Of a stretch of DNA of 64,000 nt, positions 16,652 through 24,792 are shown piece after piece. The position numbers and the translations under genes are program-made. Source of the stretch: Sinomonas atrocyanea (GTDB lineage Bacteria > Actinomycetota > Actinomycetes > Actinomycetales > Micrococcaceae); NCBI RefSeq assembly GCF_030811715.1, contig NZ_JAUSRH010000002.1:1-64000 (forward strand). Reading direction: 5' to 3'. Every line of letters begins with the position of its first letter. Position 1 is the first letter of the stretch. The notes below the pieces were generated by a model, which was given only the letters and a program-made list of their open reading frames with translations, made no database searches and was not told the DNA's origin.

Positions 16652-17857
16652 TCATCGCCGCCCCTTCTCGGGACATGGCGTCCAGGACTTTCCGCCGGGG
16701 GCGTAGCAGCGCGGCCCGACATAGCCGGGATATGGGTTGGTCGCAGTCGGTGCCTGCCCATAGCCCGGGGCCTTCTCGGGGCAAGGCGTCCAAGTCCGGC
16801 CGCCGGGGGCGTAACAGCGCGGACCGTAGTACCCGGGGTACGAATTTTGGGCTGGCGGCGCAACATTGCCTGGTGCCGAATACGTCGGTGCAGCCTCGGC
16901 ACGGGCCCGGGCTTCCTCTTGGGCCCTCCTGGCCGCCTCAGTCGCGGCCTTGGCAGCCGCCTCCTCCGCCTTGCGCTTGGCCTCCGCGGCCGCCTTTGCC
17001 TTGGCTTCCTCGGCCCTGCGCTTCGCCTCGGCGGCGGCCTGTGCGGCACGCTTGTCCTCATCCGCCTTCACGGACGATGCACGCTTGACGAGGGCGTCGT
17101 GCCGGTCGTCTGCGGCGGCGAGTGCCCGCGTCAGCCGCCCCGTGGCGTCATTGAGCCCGTCAGCTCCGATCGCAGCGATGATGACCGCATCCCTCGCATC
17201 CTTCAACGCGCTCTCTCCGGAGCGCGCCGCAGTCACCGCGGTGAGCAGCGCGCCGGCAGCAGCCGTGATGTCCTTCGAGGATGCAGATGCCTCGGGATCG
17301 GTGGGGGCGGCGCTGAGGGTCGCGAGCTGTTCCTCGGCCACGGCCGCCGGGCTGCACGCGAGGTTATCCTGGAACAGGCCAACCTTGCGTGCCCGAGCCT
17401 CGTCCTGCGCGGCCTTCACCTGCTCGTAGTACTTCGTGTTGGGCGCGATCGAGATCGCGACCCCCAGGCCGGCACGGGCGATCGAGGCATTCACGAGCTC
17501 GTCGCCGAGGAACGTGGCCGCAAGCACCCTGTTGTACTTGTCAGTGCCCTCCTGGTCGAATCGCAGCTTGACCGTCTTCCCCGGGGGCAGCTTCTCTTCT
17601 AGGAAGCGGGTCGCCTCGGGCCCTTGGCATTCGACAATCTTGTTCGGGTGCTTCGTCTCCGGCGTGTCTACGTTCAGGAGGCGGACGGTCTTCGTCTGGC
17701 CGCCGTACTCGGCCTCGAAGGTGTCGCCGTCGACGACGCGGACCACCTTCGCATCGACGGAACCGTCAGACGAACAGGCGGCCAGCCCGGTCGCGGCGAG
17801 AAGGCCGACGAGGGCGAGCGGCAGGAGGGCGCGACGATGCGCCAGAGTGCGTAGCAA
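16652..17857 (-). CDS. Secreted SNase-type thermonuclease lipoprotein, copy 1
   Basis: The start is TTG 17857 (401 residues), with AGGGGA six bases upstream. The signal peptide ends LAAC (Cys28), so it is a lipoprotein. The staphylococcal-nuclease domain (about 35-165) keeps VVDGDTFE, the catalytic Arg in KTVRLLNVDTPE (Arg59, Glu67) and the late Arg in KYNRVLA. It cleaves DNA or RNA outside the cell with Ca2+. An Ala/Lys/Glu coiled coil (about 270-330) and two C-terminal Cys repeats of the form PGYxGPRCYAPGGxxWTPCPEK follow, probably for surface attachment. It is a close paralogue of 28095-29342, including signal, repeats and upstream region. The start MIRDPVHAPWVPEK of the gene that follows copy 2 survives downstream here (about 16609-16653), then stops. 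Confidence 0.9.
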   Translation of the reverse strand: MLRTLAHRRALLPLALVGLLAATGLAACSSDGSVDAKVVRVVDGDTFEAEYGGQTKTVRLLNVDTPETKHPNKIVECQGPEATRFLEEKLPPGKTVKLRFDQEGTDKYNRVLAATFLGDELVNASIARAGLGVAISIAPNTKYYEQVKAAQDEARARKVGLFQDNLACSPAAVAEEQLATLSAAPTDPEASASSKDITAAAGALLTAVTAARSGESALKDARDAVIIAAIGADGLNDATGRLTRALAAADDRHDALVKRASSVKADEDKRAAQAAAEAKRRAEEAKAKAAAEAKRKAEEAAAKAATEAARRAQEEARARAEAAPTYSAPGNVAPPAQNSYPGYYGPRCYAPGGRTWTPCPEKAPGYGQAPTATNPYPGYVGPRCYAPGGKSWTPCPEKGRR

Positions 17858-17923
17858 AGTGGATCCCCTAAGTGACACTTCGATCGGCCGCGGGTGCGAA
17901 GCGCAGCCGACATGACAGGTTCG

Positions 17924-17939
17924 ATTGTACGTGCACAAT
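17924..17939. promoter_or_regulatory. Conserved inverted repeat upstream of nuclease copy 1
   Basis: ATTGT (17924-17928) and ACAAT (17935-17939) flank ACGTGC. The identical 16-base element lies at the same position upstream of nuclease copy 2 (29410-29425), about 68 bases before each TTG start. Conservation within otherwise diverged flanks points to an operator. Confidence 0.7.
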
Positions 17940-18015
17940 CCGACAGCCCTTAGGGCTGAAAGACCCCTCCTGCGGCCCCACTGGGGACCGAGTCCGACCC
18001 CAAACCCGCCCAGAC

Positions 18016-18054
18016 GCGCAGCGGGCCGCCCCTCCAAGGGGCGGCCCGCTGCGC
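18016..18054. terminator. Strong hairpin after the aldehyde dehydrogenase gene
   Basis: A perfect 17-base stem joins 18016-18032 and 18038-18054 around the loop TCCAA. It lies just past the stop of the minus-strand aldehyde dehydrogenase gene at 18095 and should end the catabolic operon. Confidence 0.85.
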
Positions 18055-18094
18055 GCCGAAAGGGGCGCAGCCTTGGCGGAGGCAAGAGCCCCGC

Positions 18095-19582
18095 TCAAAC
18101 CCCCAGATAAACCGTCTTTCCCCACGTGTAGAACTCCACCGCACTGCGCCCCTGCTCCCGGAACGTGTTGGTCGAGGAGTCCTTCACCCCGCCGAACGGC
18201 ACATTGAGGTCCAGCCCGGACGTGGGGCGGTTGACCTTCACCACGCCGGCCTGGGCGCGGGCCGCGAAGTCCGTCGCCAGCGCCAGCGAGTCGGTGCAGA
18301 TCCCGGCCGTGAGCCCGTACCGGGACGCGTTCACGGCGGCCAGCCCCGCCTCGTAGTCGTCCACGCCGAGCACGGCGACCACCGGCCCGAAGACCTCCTC
18401 GGTCACGATCGGGTCGTCCTCCGCCATGCCAGCCAGCACGGCCGGCGGGAAGAAGAGCCCACCGGAGGGGTCGGCGTCGTGCGTCCCGGCGAGCAGCTCC
18501 GCGCCCCGCGAGACGGCGCCGCGCACCGCGTCGGAGTCCTGCGCGAACTGCGCCTCGCTCACCACGGCGCCCATCCGCGCCCCGTCGAGCCCGCCCCCGG
18601 GCGCGTACCCGCCGGCGAGCCGCACGAGCGCGGCCGTGAACGCCTCCCGCACGCCCGGGGTGACGTACACGCGCGAGGTCGCCGTGCACGCCTGCCCGGT
18701 GAGCCCGAACGCGCCGGCCGCGACCACCGCGGCGGCCGCCTCCGGGTCGGCGTCGTCGAGCACGAGCACGGCGTTCTTCCCGCCCATCTCGAGCTGCACC
18801 CGGGCCCGGCGCCCGTCCAGGATGCCCTTGAGGTGCAGGCCCACGGCCGTGGACCCGGTGAAGGACAGCCCGGCCACCCGCTCGTCGTGGGCCAGCGCCT
18901 CGCCCACCACGCGCCCGCGGCCGTGGACCACGTTGAACACCCCATCCGGCAGGCCGGCGTCCTTGAGGGCCCGGACCAGGTGCGTCGCGGACAGCGGGGT
19001 CAGCTCGGCCGGCTTGAGCACCACGGCGTTGCCGGAGATGAGCGCGGGCGCGGCCTTCCACGCCGGGATGGCGATGGGGAAGTTCCACGGCGTGATGAGC
19101 GCGAACACGCCCAGCGGCTCCCGCCGCGTGGTGATCGTGGTGCCCGGGGTACCGGAGGGCAGCACGTCCCCGGACGGGGCCCAGCCGAGCGAGCCGAAGA
19201 AGCGCAGCACGTCCGCGGCGCGCTTGACCTCGCCGCCGGCCTCGGCCAGGGTCTTGCCCTCCTCGCGCACGAGGTCCGCGGCGACCTGCCCGGCGCGCTC
19301 CTCGAGCAGGGTCGCGGCCTTGAGCAGGATCGCGCCGCGGGCCGGGGCGGGCAGCGCGGCCCAGGCGGGCTGGGCGCGCACGGCCGCGGCGACGGCGGCG
19401 TCCGCGTCCTCGGCGGTGCCGGCAGGGGAGAGGGCCACCACCTGGTCGGGGCGGGCGGGGTTGGTGCGCTCCGTGGTCGGGGTGCCGGTCCAGACGCCAT
19501 CGATGAGGTGGCGGGCGACGGCGGGCTCGCGGCCCGCGCTCTCGGCTGCGGTGGCGCTGTGGTCAGTGGCGAGGGTGGTCAT
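18095..19582 (-). CDS. Aldehyde dehydrogenase, ketoglutarate-semialdehyde type
   Basis: This 495-residue NAD(P)-dependent aldehyde dehydrogenase keeps the catalytic Glu in LEMGGKNAV, the catalytic Cys in GLTGQACTATS and the cofactor-loop FTGSTAVG. The N-terminal half, with FFGSLGWAPSGDVLPS and ITPWNFPIAIPAWK, is close to the alpha-ketoglutarate semialdehyde dehydrogenases of hexarate and pentose catabolism. The pairing with a DHDPS-family dehydratase/lyase upstream in the operon supports an acid-semialdehyde substrate. It is the last gene of the operon, 27 bases after the SDR gene, and a strong terminator follows. Exact substrate unproven. Confidence 0.88.
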   Translation of the reverse strand: MTTLATDHSATAAESAGREPAVARHLIDGVWTGTPTTERTNPARPDQVVALSPAGTAEDADAAVAAAVRAQPAWAALPAPARGAILLKAATLLEERAGQVAADLVREEGKTLAEAGGEVKRAADVLRFFGSLGWAPSGDVLPSGTPGTTITTRREPLGVFALITPWNFPIAIPAWKAAPALISGNAVVLKPAELTPLSATHLVRALKDAGLPDGVFNVVHGRGRVVGEALAHDERVAGLSFTGSTAVGLHLKGILDGRRARVQLEMGGKNAVLVLDDADPEAAAAVVAAGAFGLTGQACTATSRVYVTPGVREAFTAALVRLAGGYAPGGGLDGARMGAVVSEAQFAQDSDAVRGAVSRGAELLAGTHDADPSGGLFFPPAVLAGMAEDDPIVTEEVFGPVVAVLGVDDYEAGLAAVNASRYGLTAGICTDSLALATDFAARAQAGVVKVNRPTSGLDLNVPFGGVKDSSTNTFREQGRSAVEFYTWGKTVYLGV

Positions 19583-19609
19583 GGTGCTCCTTCAGAGAGG
19601 GACGTCAGG

Positions 19610-20386
19610 TCAGAGGCTGCGGATGAGGCCGCCGTCGCACCGCAGCGCGACGCCGGTGATGTACGAGGCGGGCGCGCCGCACAGGAACGCGGCGGCGGCG
19701 CCGAACTCCTCGGGCGTGCCGTAGCGGCGCGCGGGGATGGTCTTGCGGGACTCGAGCTGCACGTCCTCGACGGCCACGCCGCGGCGCTTGGCGGCCGCGG
19801 CGTCGAGCTCGGCCACCCGGTCCGTGGCGATGCGCCCGGGCAGCAGGAGGTTCACTGTCACGGCGTCCAGCGCCACCTCGGCTGCGAGGGTCTTGAGGTA
19901 TCCGGCCAGGGCTGCCCGGCCCGTGTTGGAGACGGCGAGGTTGGGCAGGGGAGCGACCACGCCGCTGGACCCGACCGCGAGGATCCGGCCCCAGCGGCGC
20001 TCGCGCATGCCGGGCAGCACCCGGGAGACGAGGGCGTGCTGCGGGCGGACCAGGAGGTCGAACGCGCTCGCGAGCTCGTCCGCGCCCGTCGCCGCCGCCG
20101 CGCCGGGCCGGGGCCCGGGGCCGTTGAGCACGGCGATGTCCACGGGCGCCGCGAGCGCCTCCTCGGCCCGGTCCACGGCCGCGGCCGCGCCCTCGGGGCA
20201 CGTGAAGTCCGCGGGGACGGCGACGGCGCCGGGCAGCTCCGCGGCGATCCGCGCGGCCTGCTCCTTGCGCCGGCCCGTGATGGCCACCCGCACCCCCTCC
20301 GCGGCGAGGGCCCGCGCGACGGCGAGGCCGAGCCCGCCCGTGGAGGCCGCGACGAACGCGGCCTTGCCCGAGATTCCGAGGTCCAT
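19610..20386 (-). CDS. SDR family protein lacking the YxxxK pair
   Basis: This 258-residue short-chain dehydrogenase-like protein begins KAAFVAASTGGLGLAVARAL, an SDR-type Gly-rich loop in slightly altered form, and keeps a Ser in VGSSG. Where the catalytic Tyr-x-x-x-Lys should be, it reads SNTGR, so Tyr and Lys are replaced by Ser and Arg. Such SNxxR variants form a known minor SDR group annotated as oxidoreductases; the reaction, if any, is unclear. The C-terminal GVALRCDGGL is typical. The start ATG 20386 overlaps the stop of the DHDPS-family gene (TGATG), so both are translated together. Confidence 0.85.
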   Translation of the reverse strand: MDLGISGKAAFVAASTGGLGLAVARALAAEGVRVAITGRRKEQAARIAAELPGAVAVPADFTCPEGAAAAVDRAEEALAAPVDIAVLNGPGPRPGAAAATGADELASAFDLLVRPQHALVSRVLPGMRERRWGRILAVGSSGVVAPLPNLAVSNTGRAALAGYLKTLAAEVALDAVTVNLLLPGRIATDRVAELDAAAAKRRGVAVEDVQLESRKTIPARRYGTPEEFGAAAAFLCGAPASYITGVALRCDGGLIRSL

Positions 20387-21327
20387 CAGCGTCCTTCCGT
20401 CGAGCCGGCAGCGGCAGCCGAAACCGTGGCCATCAGGCGGCCCAGCTCCCCGAGCGCGGCGGCGAGCTCGTCCTGCAGGATGCCGGCGAGCTCCTCCGGG
20501 AAGGTAGCGGCGGGCGGGCGCACCGAGGCGTCCGCGATGAGGCCGCGCCGGCGGAACAGCTCCTTGCGCAGCGCGAGCGCGATGCGCGGCTGCTGCTCGA
20601 AGTTCACGAGCGGCAGGAACGGCGCGAAGACGGCGCGGGCCGCCTCCGGCCCGCCGTCGGCCGCGGCCCGCACGGTGGCGACGAGCGCCTCCGGCACCGA
20701 GAACCCGGTCATGGCCCCGGCGGCGCCGGCGGCGAGCTCGTCCAGCAGCCCCTGCCCGCCCAGCCCGCCGAACACGGGTACCGCGGCACCGGAGAGCCGG
20801 GCGATGTTCAGCGCAGTGGGCGGCGCCTCCGCCTTCACCGCGGCGATGAACGGGCACCGGCGCACGACGTCGGCGATCGCCGCCGCGGGCACGCTCACCC
20901 CGCTGGCGGCCGGGTAGTCCTGCAGCACGATCGCGGCGCCGGTGGCCCGGTGGATGCCCTCGAGGTGTGCGGCGAGGACGCCCGGGCTGGCCGTGTTCGC
21001 CTGCACCATGACCGCCGCGAGCCGGCCGCCGAGGGCCGCCCGGGCGGCGAGGACCTCGTCGATCGCCGGGCGGGTGCCCAGGGCCGTGACGCCGGCGACG
21101 ATCGGCAGGGACGTCACCTCCGCCGCCGTCTCGAGGACGAGGGCCTTCTCCGCGATGCCGAGGGAGGCGGCCTCGCCGAAGACGCCGAGCAGGGTCAGGC
21201 CCACGGCGCCCACGGCCTCGTAGTGCTCCGCGAGCTGGGCGAGGCTGTCCGCGTCCACGTCCAGGGCGCTGCCGGCGAACGGCGTGGGGACCACGCCCCA
21301 CACGCCGCGGTCCAGATGCTGCGTCAT
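20386..21327 (-). CDS. DHDPS/NAL family lyase
   Basis: This 313-residue TIM-barrel protein belongs to the dihydrodipicolinate synthase/N-acetylneuraminate lyase family. The Schiff-base lysine is in FIAAVKAEAPPT, and the conserved Tyr is in VLQDYPAASG. The phosphate/carboxylate loop LLGVFGEAAS replaces the GTTGE of true DapA, so it is not a lysine-biosynthesis enzyme. Relatives condense or dehydrate pyruvate-derived keto acids, such as ketodeoxy-sugar acids. Its place next to the semialdehyde dehydrogenase fits a keto-acid dehydratase or aldolase. It lies 9 bases after the enoyl-CoA hydratase gene. Confidence 0.87.
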   Translation of the reverse strand: MTQHLDRGVWGVVPTPFAGSALDVDADSLAQLAEHYEAVGAVGLTLLGVFGEAASLGIAEKALVLETAAEVTSLPIVAGVTALGTRPAIDEVLAARAALGGRLAAVMVQANTASPGVLAAHLEGIHRATGAAIVLQDYPAASGVSVPAAAIADVVRRCPFIAAVKAEAPPTALNIARLSGAAVPVFGGLGGQGLLDELAAGAAGAMTGFSVPEALVATVRAAADGGPEAARAVFAPFLPLVNFEQQPRIALALRKELFRRRGLIADASVRPPAATFPEELAGILQDELAAALGELGRLMATVSAAAAGSTEGR

Positions 21328-21336
21328 GTCCTTCTC

Positions 21337-22158
21337 CTAGTTCCCCGGCCACACGGGCGCGCGCTTCTCCTGGAAGGCGAGCACCCCCTCGGCCGAATCC
21401 TTGCTGTCCAGGGCCTCCATGAGGGCCGGCAGGCGCATGGCCCGGGCCTCGGCCGCGCTCAGGTGCGCGGTGCGGGAGACCATCTGCTTCACGGCCCGCA
21501 CCGAGGTGGGGGCGCAGCTGCGGATCATGTCCAGCCACCGCTCCACGGCGGCGTCCAGCTCGGCGGCGGGGACCACCTCGTTCACGAGGCCCATCGCGGC
21601 CATCTCCGCTGCCTTGGCCTTGCGGCCGGTGAGCAGGAGGGACATGGCCTGCGTGTACGGGACGCGGCGCACGAGCTGGTGGATGCCGCCGTCGAGGGCG
21701 AGCCGGCCCACGCGCGGCTCGGGGAGCCCGAACTGAGCGCTCTCCGCCGCGACGACGATGTCCGCGCCCAGGACCATCTCCATCCCGCCGCCGAGCGCGT
21801 ACCCGTTCACGCGGGCGATCACCGGGATGTCCAGCGTGGCGCGCAGGCTCAGGCCGCCGAACCCGTTCGGGTCCAGGTCCGCCCAGTACTCGAGCCCGGT
21901 CTTGTCCACCCCGGCGGCGGACATGTCCGCACCGACGCAGAACGCGCGCTCGCCGGCGCCGGTGATGACCACGGCGCGCAGCGACCGGTCGGCCTCGATC
22001 TGCGCCCATATCTCATTGAGCCTCGCGGTGGTGGGGCCGTCCACGGCGTTGAGCACGTGCGGGCGGTCGATCACCACCCAGGCGACGCCGTCGCGCACAG
22101 CCAGCCGCGCGCCGTCGTGCGCCGCCCCGCTGACCTCGGGAGCCGGAGCCTCGCTCAT
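21337..22158 (-). CDS. Enoyl-CoA hydratase/isomerase (crotonase) family
   Basis: This 273-residue crotonase-fold protein has the oxyanion-hole segments FCVGADMSAAG and NGYALGGGMEMVLGAD, and the downstream GLPEPRVGRLALDGG. The Glu of GGGME and the Glu of PEPRVG match usual catalytic positions, so hydration or isomerisation of a CoA thioester is likely. The start overlaps the CaiB-family stop by 4 bases (ATGA). Together with a CoA-transferase it forms a CoA-activation step in a carboxylic-acid degradation route, reminiscent of carnitine or bile-acid metabolism, although the substrate cannot be told from sequence. Confidence 0.9.
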   Translation of the reverse strand: MSEAPAPEVSGAAHDGARLAVRDGVAWVVIDRPHVLNAVDGPTTARLNEIWAQIEADRSLRAVVITGAGERAFCVGADMSAAGVDKTGLEYWADLDPNGFGGLSLRATLDIPVIARVNGYALGGGMEMVLGADIVVAAESAQFGLPEPRVGRLALDGGIHQLVRRVPYTQAMSLLLTGRKAKAAEMAAMGLVNEVVPAAELDAAVERWLDMIRSCAPTSVRAVKQMVSRTAHLSAAEARAMRLPALMEALDSKDSAEGVLAFQEKRAPVWPGN

Positions 22159-23393
22159 CGCAGGACCCCCAGCTCGCCCAGGCGCGCGATGGTCTCCTCG
22201 TCGAAGCCGTTCTCGCGCAGCACCTCCGCGTTGTGCTCGCCCAGCCGCGGGGCGGCGCGGCGCACGGTCGCCGGGGTCTCCGAGAGGCGGATGGGGGCGT
22301 TGAGCATGCGCACGGTGCCGGCGGTGGGGTGCTCGGCCTCGACGATCATGCCGTTGACCCGGGTCTGCTCGTCCGCGAGGGTCTGCTCGAGCGTGAACAC
22401 GGGGGCGTTGAGCAGCCCCTCCTCCTCGAGCCGGTCCGTCCAGTACGCGGTGGACCGGGTCGCGAAGCGCTCGCGGAAGATGGCCTGCAGCGCGGGCTTG
22501 TTCTCGAACTGGTGCGGCAGGTCCGCGAACTCGGGCCGCTGCGTGAGGTCCTCGTCCAGGCCCAGGGCGCGGGAGATGTGCAGGAGCGGGTCCTTCGTGA
22601 AGCCGCCCACGAGGCACACCGCCCCGTCCGTGGTCTCGAAGACCCCGCTGAGCGGCATCGCGCCCCAGTTGACCTCGTAGCCGCGGTTGAGCTGCATGCA
22701 TGCCTCCTGCATCTGCAGGTGCAGCATCGAGTCGTACATCGTCACCTCGACCTTCTGCCCGGTGCCGGTGGCCTCGCGGGTGCGCAGGGCGAGCAGGATG
22801 CCCTGGAGCAGGTGCATGCCGGTGATGTAGTCGCACAGCGTGGTCGGGTAGATCGAGGGCGGCAGGTCCTCGCGGTCGCGCCGCCACATTACGCCCGAGT
22901 AGGCCTGCGCGATCGCGTCCTGGCCGCCCTTGTGCGAGTACGGGCCCTCGGTGCCGAAGCCCGTGCCGGAGGCCCAGATCAGGCCCGGGTTGGTGCGGCG
23001 CAGCTCCTCGTAGCCGAAGCCCATGCGCTCCATCACGCCGGCGCGGAAGTTGCTCACCACCACGTCCGCGTCCGCGATCAGCCGGCCGATCACCGCCCGG
23101 CCCTCCTCGGTGCGGGTGTCCACGCTGATGCTGCGCTTGTTGCGGTTGATCGCCAGGAAGATCGGGTTGTCCTGGCCGTCCGGGTCCGGGAACGAGTTGC
23201 GGGAGATGTCCCCGGCGCCCGGCCGCTCGATCTTGATCACGTCCGCCCCGTAGTCGCCCAACAGCTGGGTGGCGCTGGGGCCCATGAACACCTGGGTGAA
23301 GTCCACCACCTTGATCCCGTGCAGGGGAGGCACGACGCCGGTGCCCGCCTCGGGCGCCTCGGCTGCGGCGAGCTTCTCGGCCACGGCGCTCAT
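22155..23393 (-). CDS. CaiB/BaiF family III CoA-transferase
   Basis: This 412-residue protein shows the family III pattern: GIKVVDFTQVFMGPSATQLL at the start of the fold, DVIKIERPGAGD, the NRNKRSISVD strand and the active-site region TLCDYITGMHLLQG containing the catalytic Asp. The enzyme moves CoA between carboxylic acids through an aspartyl-CoA intermediate. The start ATG 23393 overlaps the FAD oxidoreductase stop by 4 bases. Length is normal. In this operon it should activate the imported acid for the crotonase step. Confidence 0.9.
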   Translation of the reverse strand: MSAVAEKLAAAEAPEAGTGVVPPLHGIKVVDFTQVFMGPSATQLLGDYGADVIKIERPGAGDISRNSFPDPDGQDNPIFLAINRNKRSISVDTRTEEGRAVIGRLIADADVVVSNFRAGVMERMGFGYEELRRTNPGLIWASGTGFGTEGPYSHKGGQDAIAQAYSGVMWRRDREDLPPSIYPTTLCDYITGMHLLQGILLALRTREATGTGQKVEVTMYDSMLHLQMQEACMQLNRGYEVNWGAMPLSGVFETTDGAVCLVGGFTKDPLLHISRALGLDEDLTQRPEFADLPHQFENKPALQAIFRERFATRSTAYWTDRLEEEGLLNAPVFTLEQTLADEQTRVNGMIVEAEHPTAGTVRMLNAPIRLSETPATVRRAAPRLGEHNAEVLRENGFDEETIARLGELGVLR

Positions 23394-24784
23394 GCCCCGA
23401 CCCCCGCGAGAGCCGCGGCGGACGCGGGGGTGAGGGAGCCGGCGTCGACCGTCGCGTTCGCGGCGGGGACGTCCCCCGGGTCGGCGCCGTGGCGGCGCAT
23501 CCCGGCCTGGATGTCGCGGGAGTCCACGTCGCGGACGAGGAGGCCGTTCTCGGCGGCGAGGGCCGCGGCGACGCCCACGGCCTGGCCCATGGCCATGCAC
23601 GGCGGGATCTCGCGGGACATCTTCTGCGCCTCAGGGGTGGCCGAGTAGTGCCGGCCGGCGACGAGGAGCTGGTCCACCTCGCGGGGGAGGAGGGAGCGGT
23701 AGGGGTAGTAGTAGTCGCGGCCGCGGGCCACGGAGTCCTGGAAGTGGCGGCGGGAGACCACGTCCTCCTTGGTCATGACGTACTCGCCCTGGAGCAGGCG
23801 GGTCTGGCGGACGCCCATCTGCGGGGCCGCGTCCAGGATGTAGGCGCCGGCGAAGCCGGGGAGGTGCTCCTTGACGTAGGCGACGGCCTCGGTGATGCGG
23901 TCGCGGGCGGCGAACTCGGCCTCGGTGAGGTCGGCCGGGTTGACGCCGTCGTAGCCGGACATGTGCGGGGCGTTGCACCACACCACGCCCTCGAGCGGGG
24001 TCTTGAGCCACCACAGCTCCCAGGCGCCGCCGAGGAGGCGCTTGATCTTGCGGTTGATGGCGCGGGCCTCCTTGGGGTTCTCCTGCTCGAAGCGCTCGGC
24101 CTCCGCGGTGTCCACGCCGCCGAGACGGAACACGAGCGTGGTGATGTAGGAGTCGTGGGCGTGGCTCGCGCCGGCGCGGGAGGCCACGTCGATGTCCCCG
24201 GTCGTGTCGATGACGATGTCGGCGAGGTAGGCCTGCGGGCCGGACTTGGTCTCGGCGACCACGCCCTTCATGACGCCGTCCTCGACGATGGGGCGGGAGA
24301 ACCAGGAGTGCAGGCGCAGGGTCACGCCGGCCTCGCGGACCAGGTCGTTGGAGACGCGCTTCCAGCCGTCCGGGTCGAACGCGGCGGCGTAGCAGATGGG
24401 CTTGGGGGTCGCGTGGGAGTGGAAGTCGAAGGTGCCGAAGCGGCCCCACCGGTTCCACAGCTCCTGGGAGGCCTTCCGGTCCTCGGCCGGCGGGACCACG
24501 GCGAGGCCCAGGGCCTGCAGCCGCTCGACGTACTCGGAGACGATCCCGGTGACGGTGATCTCGGAGCCGTTGATCATGTCGTCCAGGACGAGGACCATGC
24601 CGCCGGAGGCCAGGCCGCCGAGGTAGGAGTAGCGCTCGAGGAGGGTGACGGAGGCGCCGGAGCGGGCGGCGGTGACGGCCGCGGCGACGCCGGCGGGGCC
24701 GCCGCCGACCACGAGGGCCTGGGAGCGGTTGACCACGGGGGCCGTGAGCTCGGAGGGATGGACGCGCAGATCGTGGGGGTGCAT
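23390..24784 (-). CDS. FAD-dependent oxidoreductase (FAD_oxidored family)
   Basis: This 464-residue flavoprotein has the ADP-binding motif VVGGGPAGVAAAVTAARSG near residue 26 and the LLERYSYLGGLASGG segment of the PF12831 family. A second dinucleotide-type strand, IVIDTTGDIDVASRAGA, and the C-terminal LLVAGRHYSATPEAQ complete the fold. Members oxidise C-C or C-O bonds of acids and sugars; some are involved in xenobiotic degradation. The start ATG 24784 follows AAGGAA. It lies 8 bases after the MFS gene. A second member of this family is at 35503-36780 in a different operon. Confidence 0.87.
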   Translation of the reverse strand: MHPHDLRVHPSELTAPVVNRSQALVVGGGPAGVAAAVTAARSGASVTLLERYSYLGGLASGGMVLVLDDMINGSEITVTGIVSEYVERLQALGLAVVPPAEDRKASQELWNRWGRFGTFDFHSHATPKPICYAAAFDPDGWKRVSNDLVREAGVTLRLHSWFSRPIVEDGVMKGVVAETKSGPQAYLADIVIDTTGDIDVASRAGASHAHDSYITTLVFRLGGVDTAEAERFEQENPKEARAINRKIKRLLGGAWELWWLKTPLEGVVWCNAPHMSGYDGVNPADLTEAEFAARDRITEAVAYVKEHLPGFAGAYILDAAPQMGVRQTRLLQGEYVMTKEDVVSRRHFQDSVARGRDYYYPYRSLLPREVDQLLVAGRHYSATPEAQKMSREIPPCMAMGQAVGVAAALAAENGLLVRDVDSRDIQAGMRRHGADPGDVPAANATVDAGSLTPASAAALAGVGA

Positions 24785-24792
24785 GGGGTTCC

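Noticed and set aside
18479-20917. An 812-codon open frame on the plus strand opposite the dehydrogenase, SDR and lyase genes.
   Set aside because: Antisense frame with Arg/Gly/Ala-biased composition spanning three real genes; no start signal or domain.
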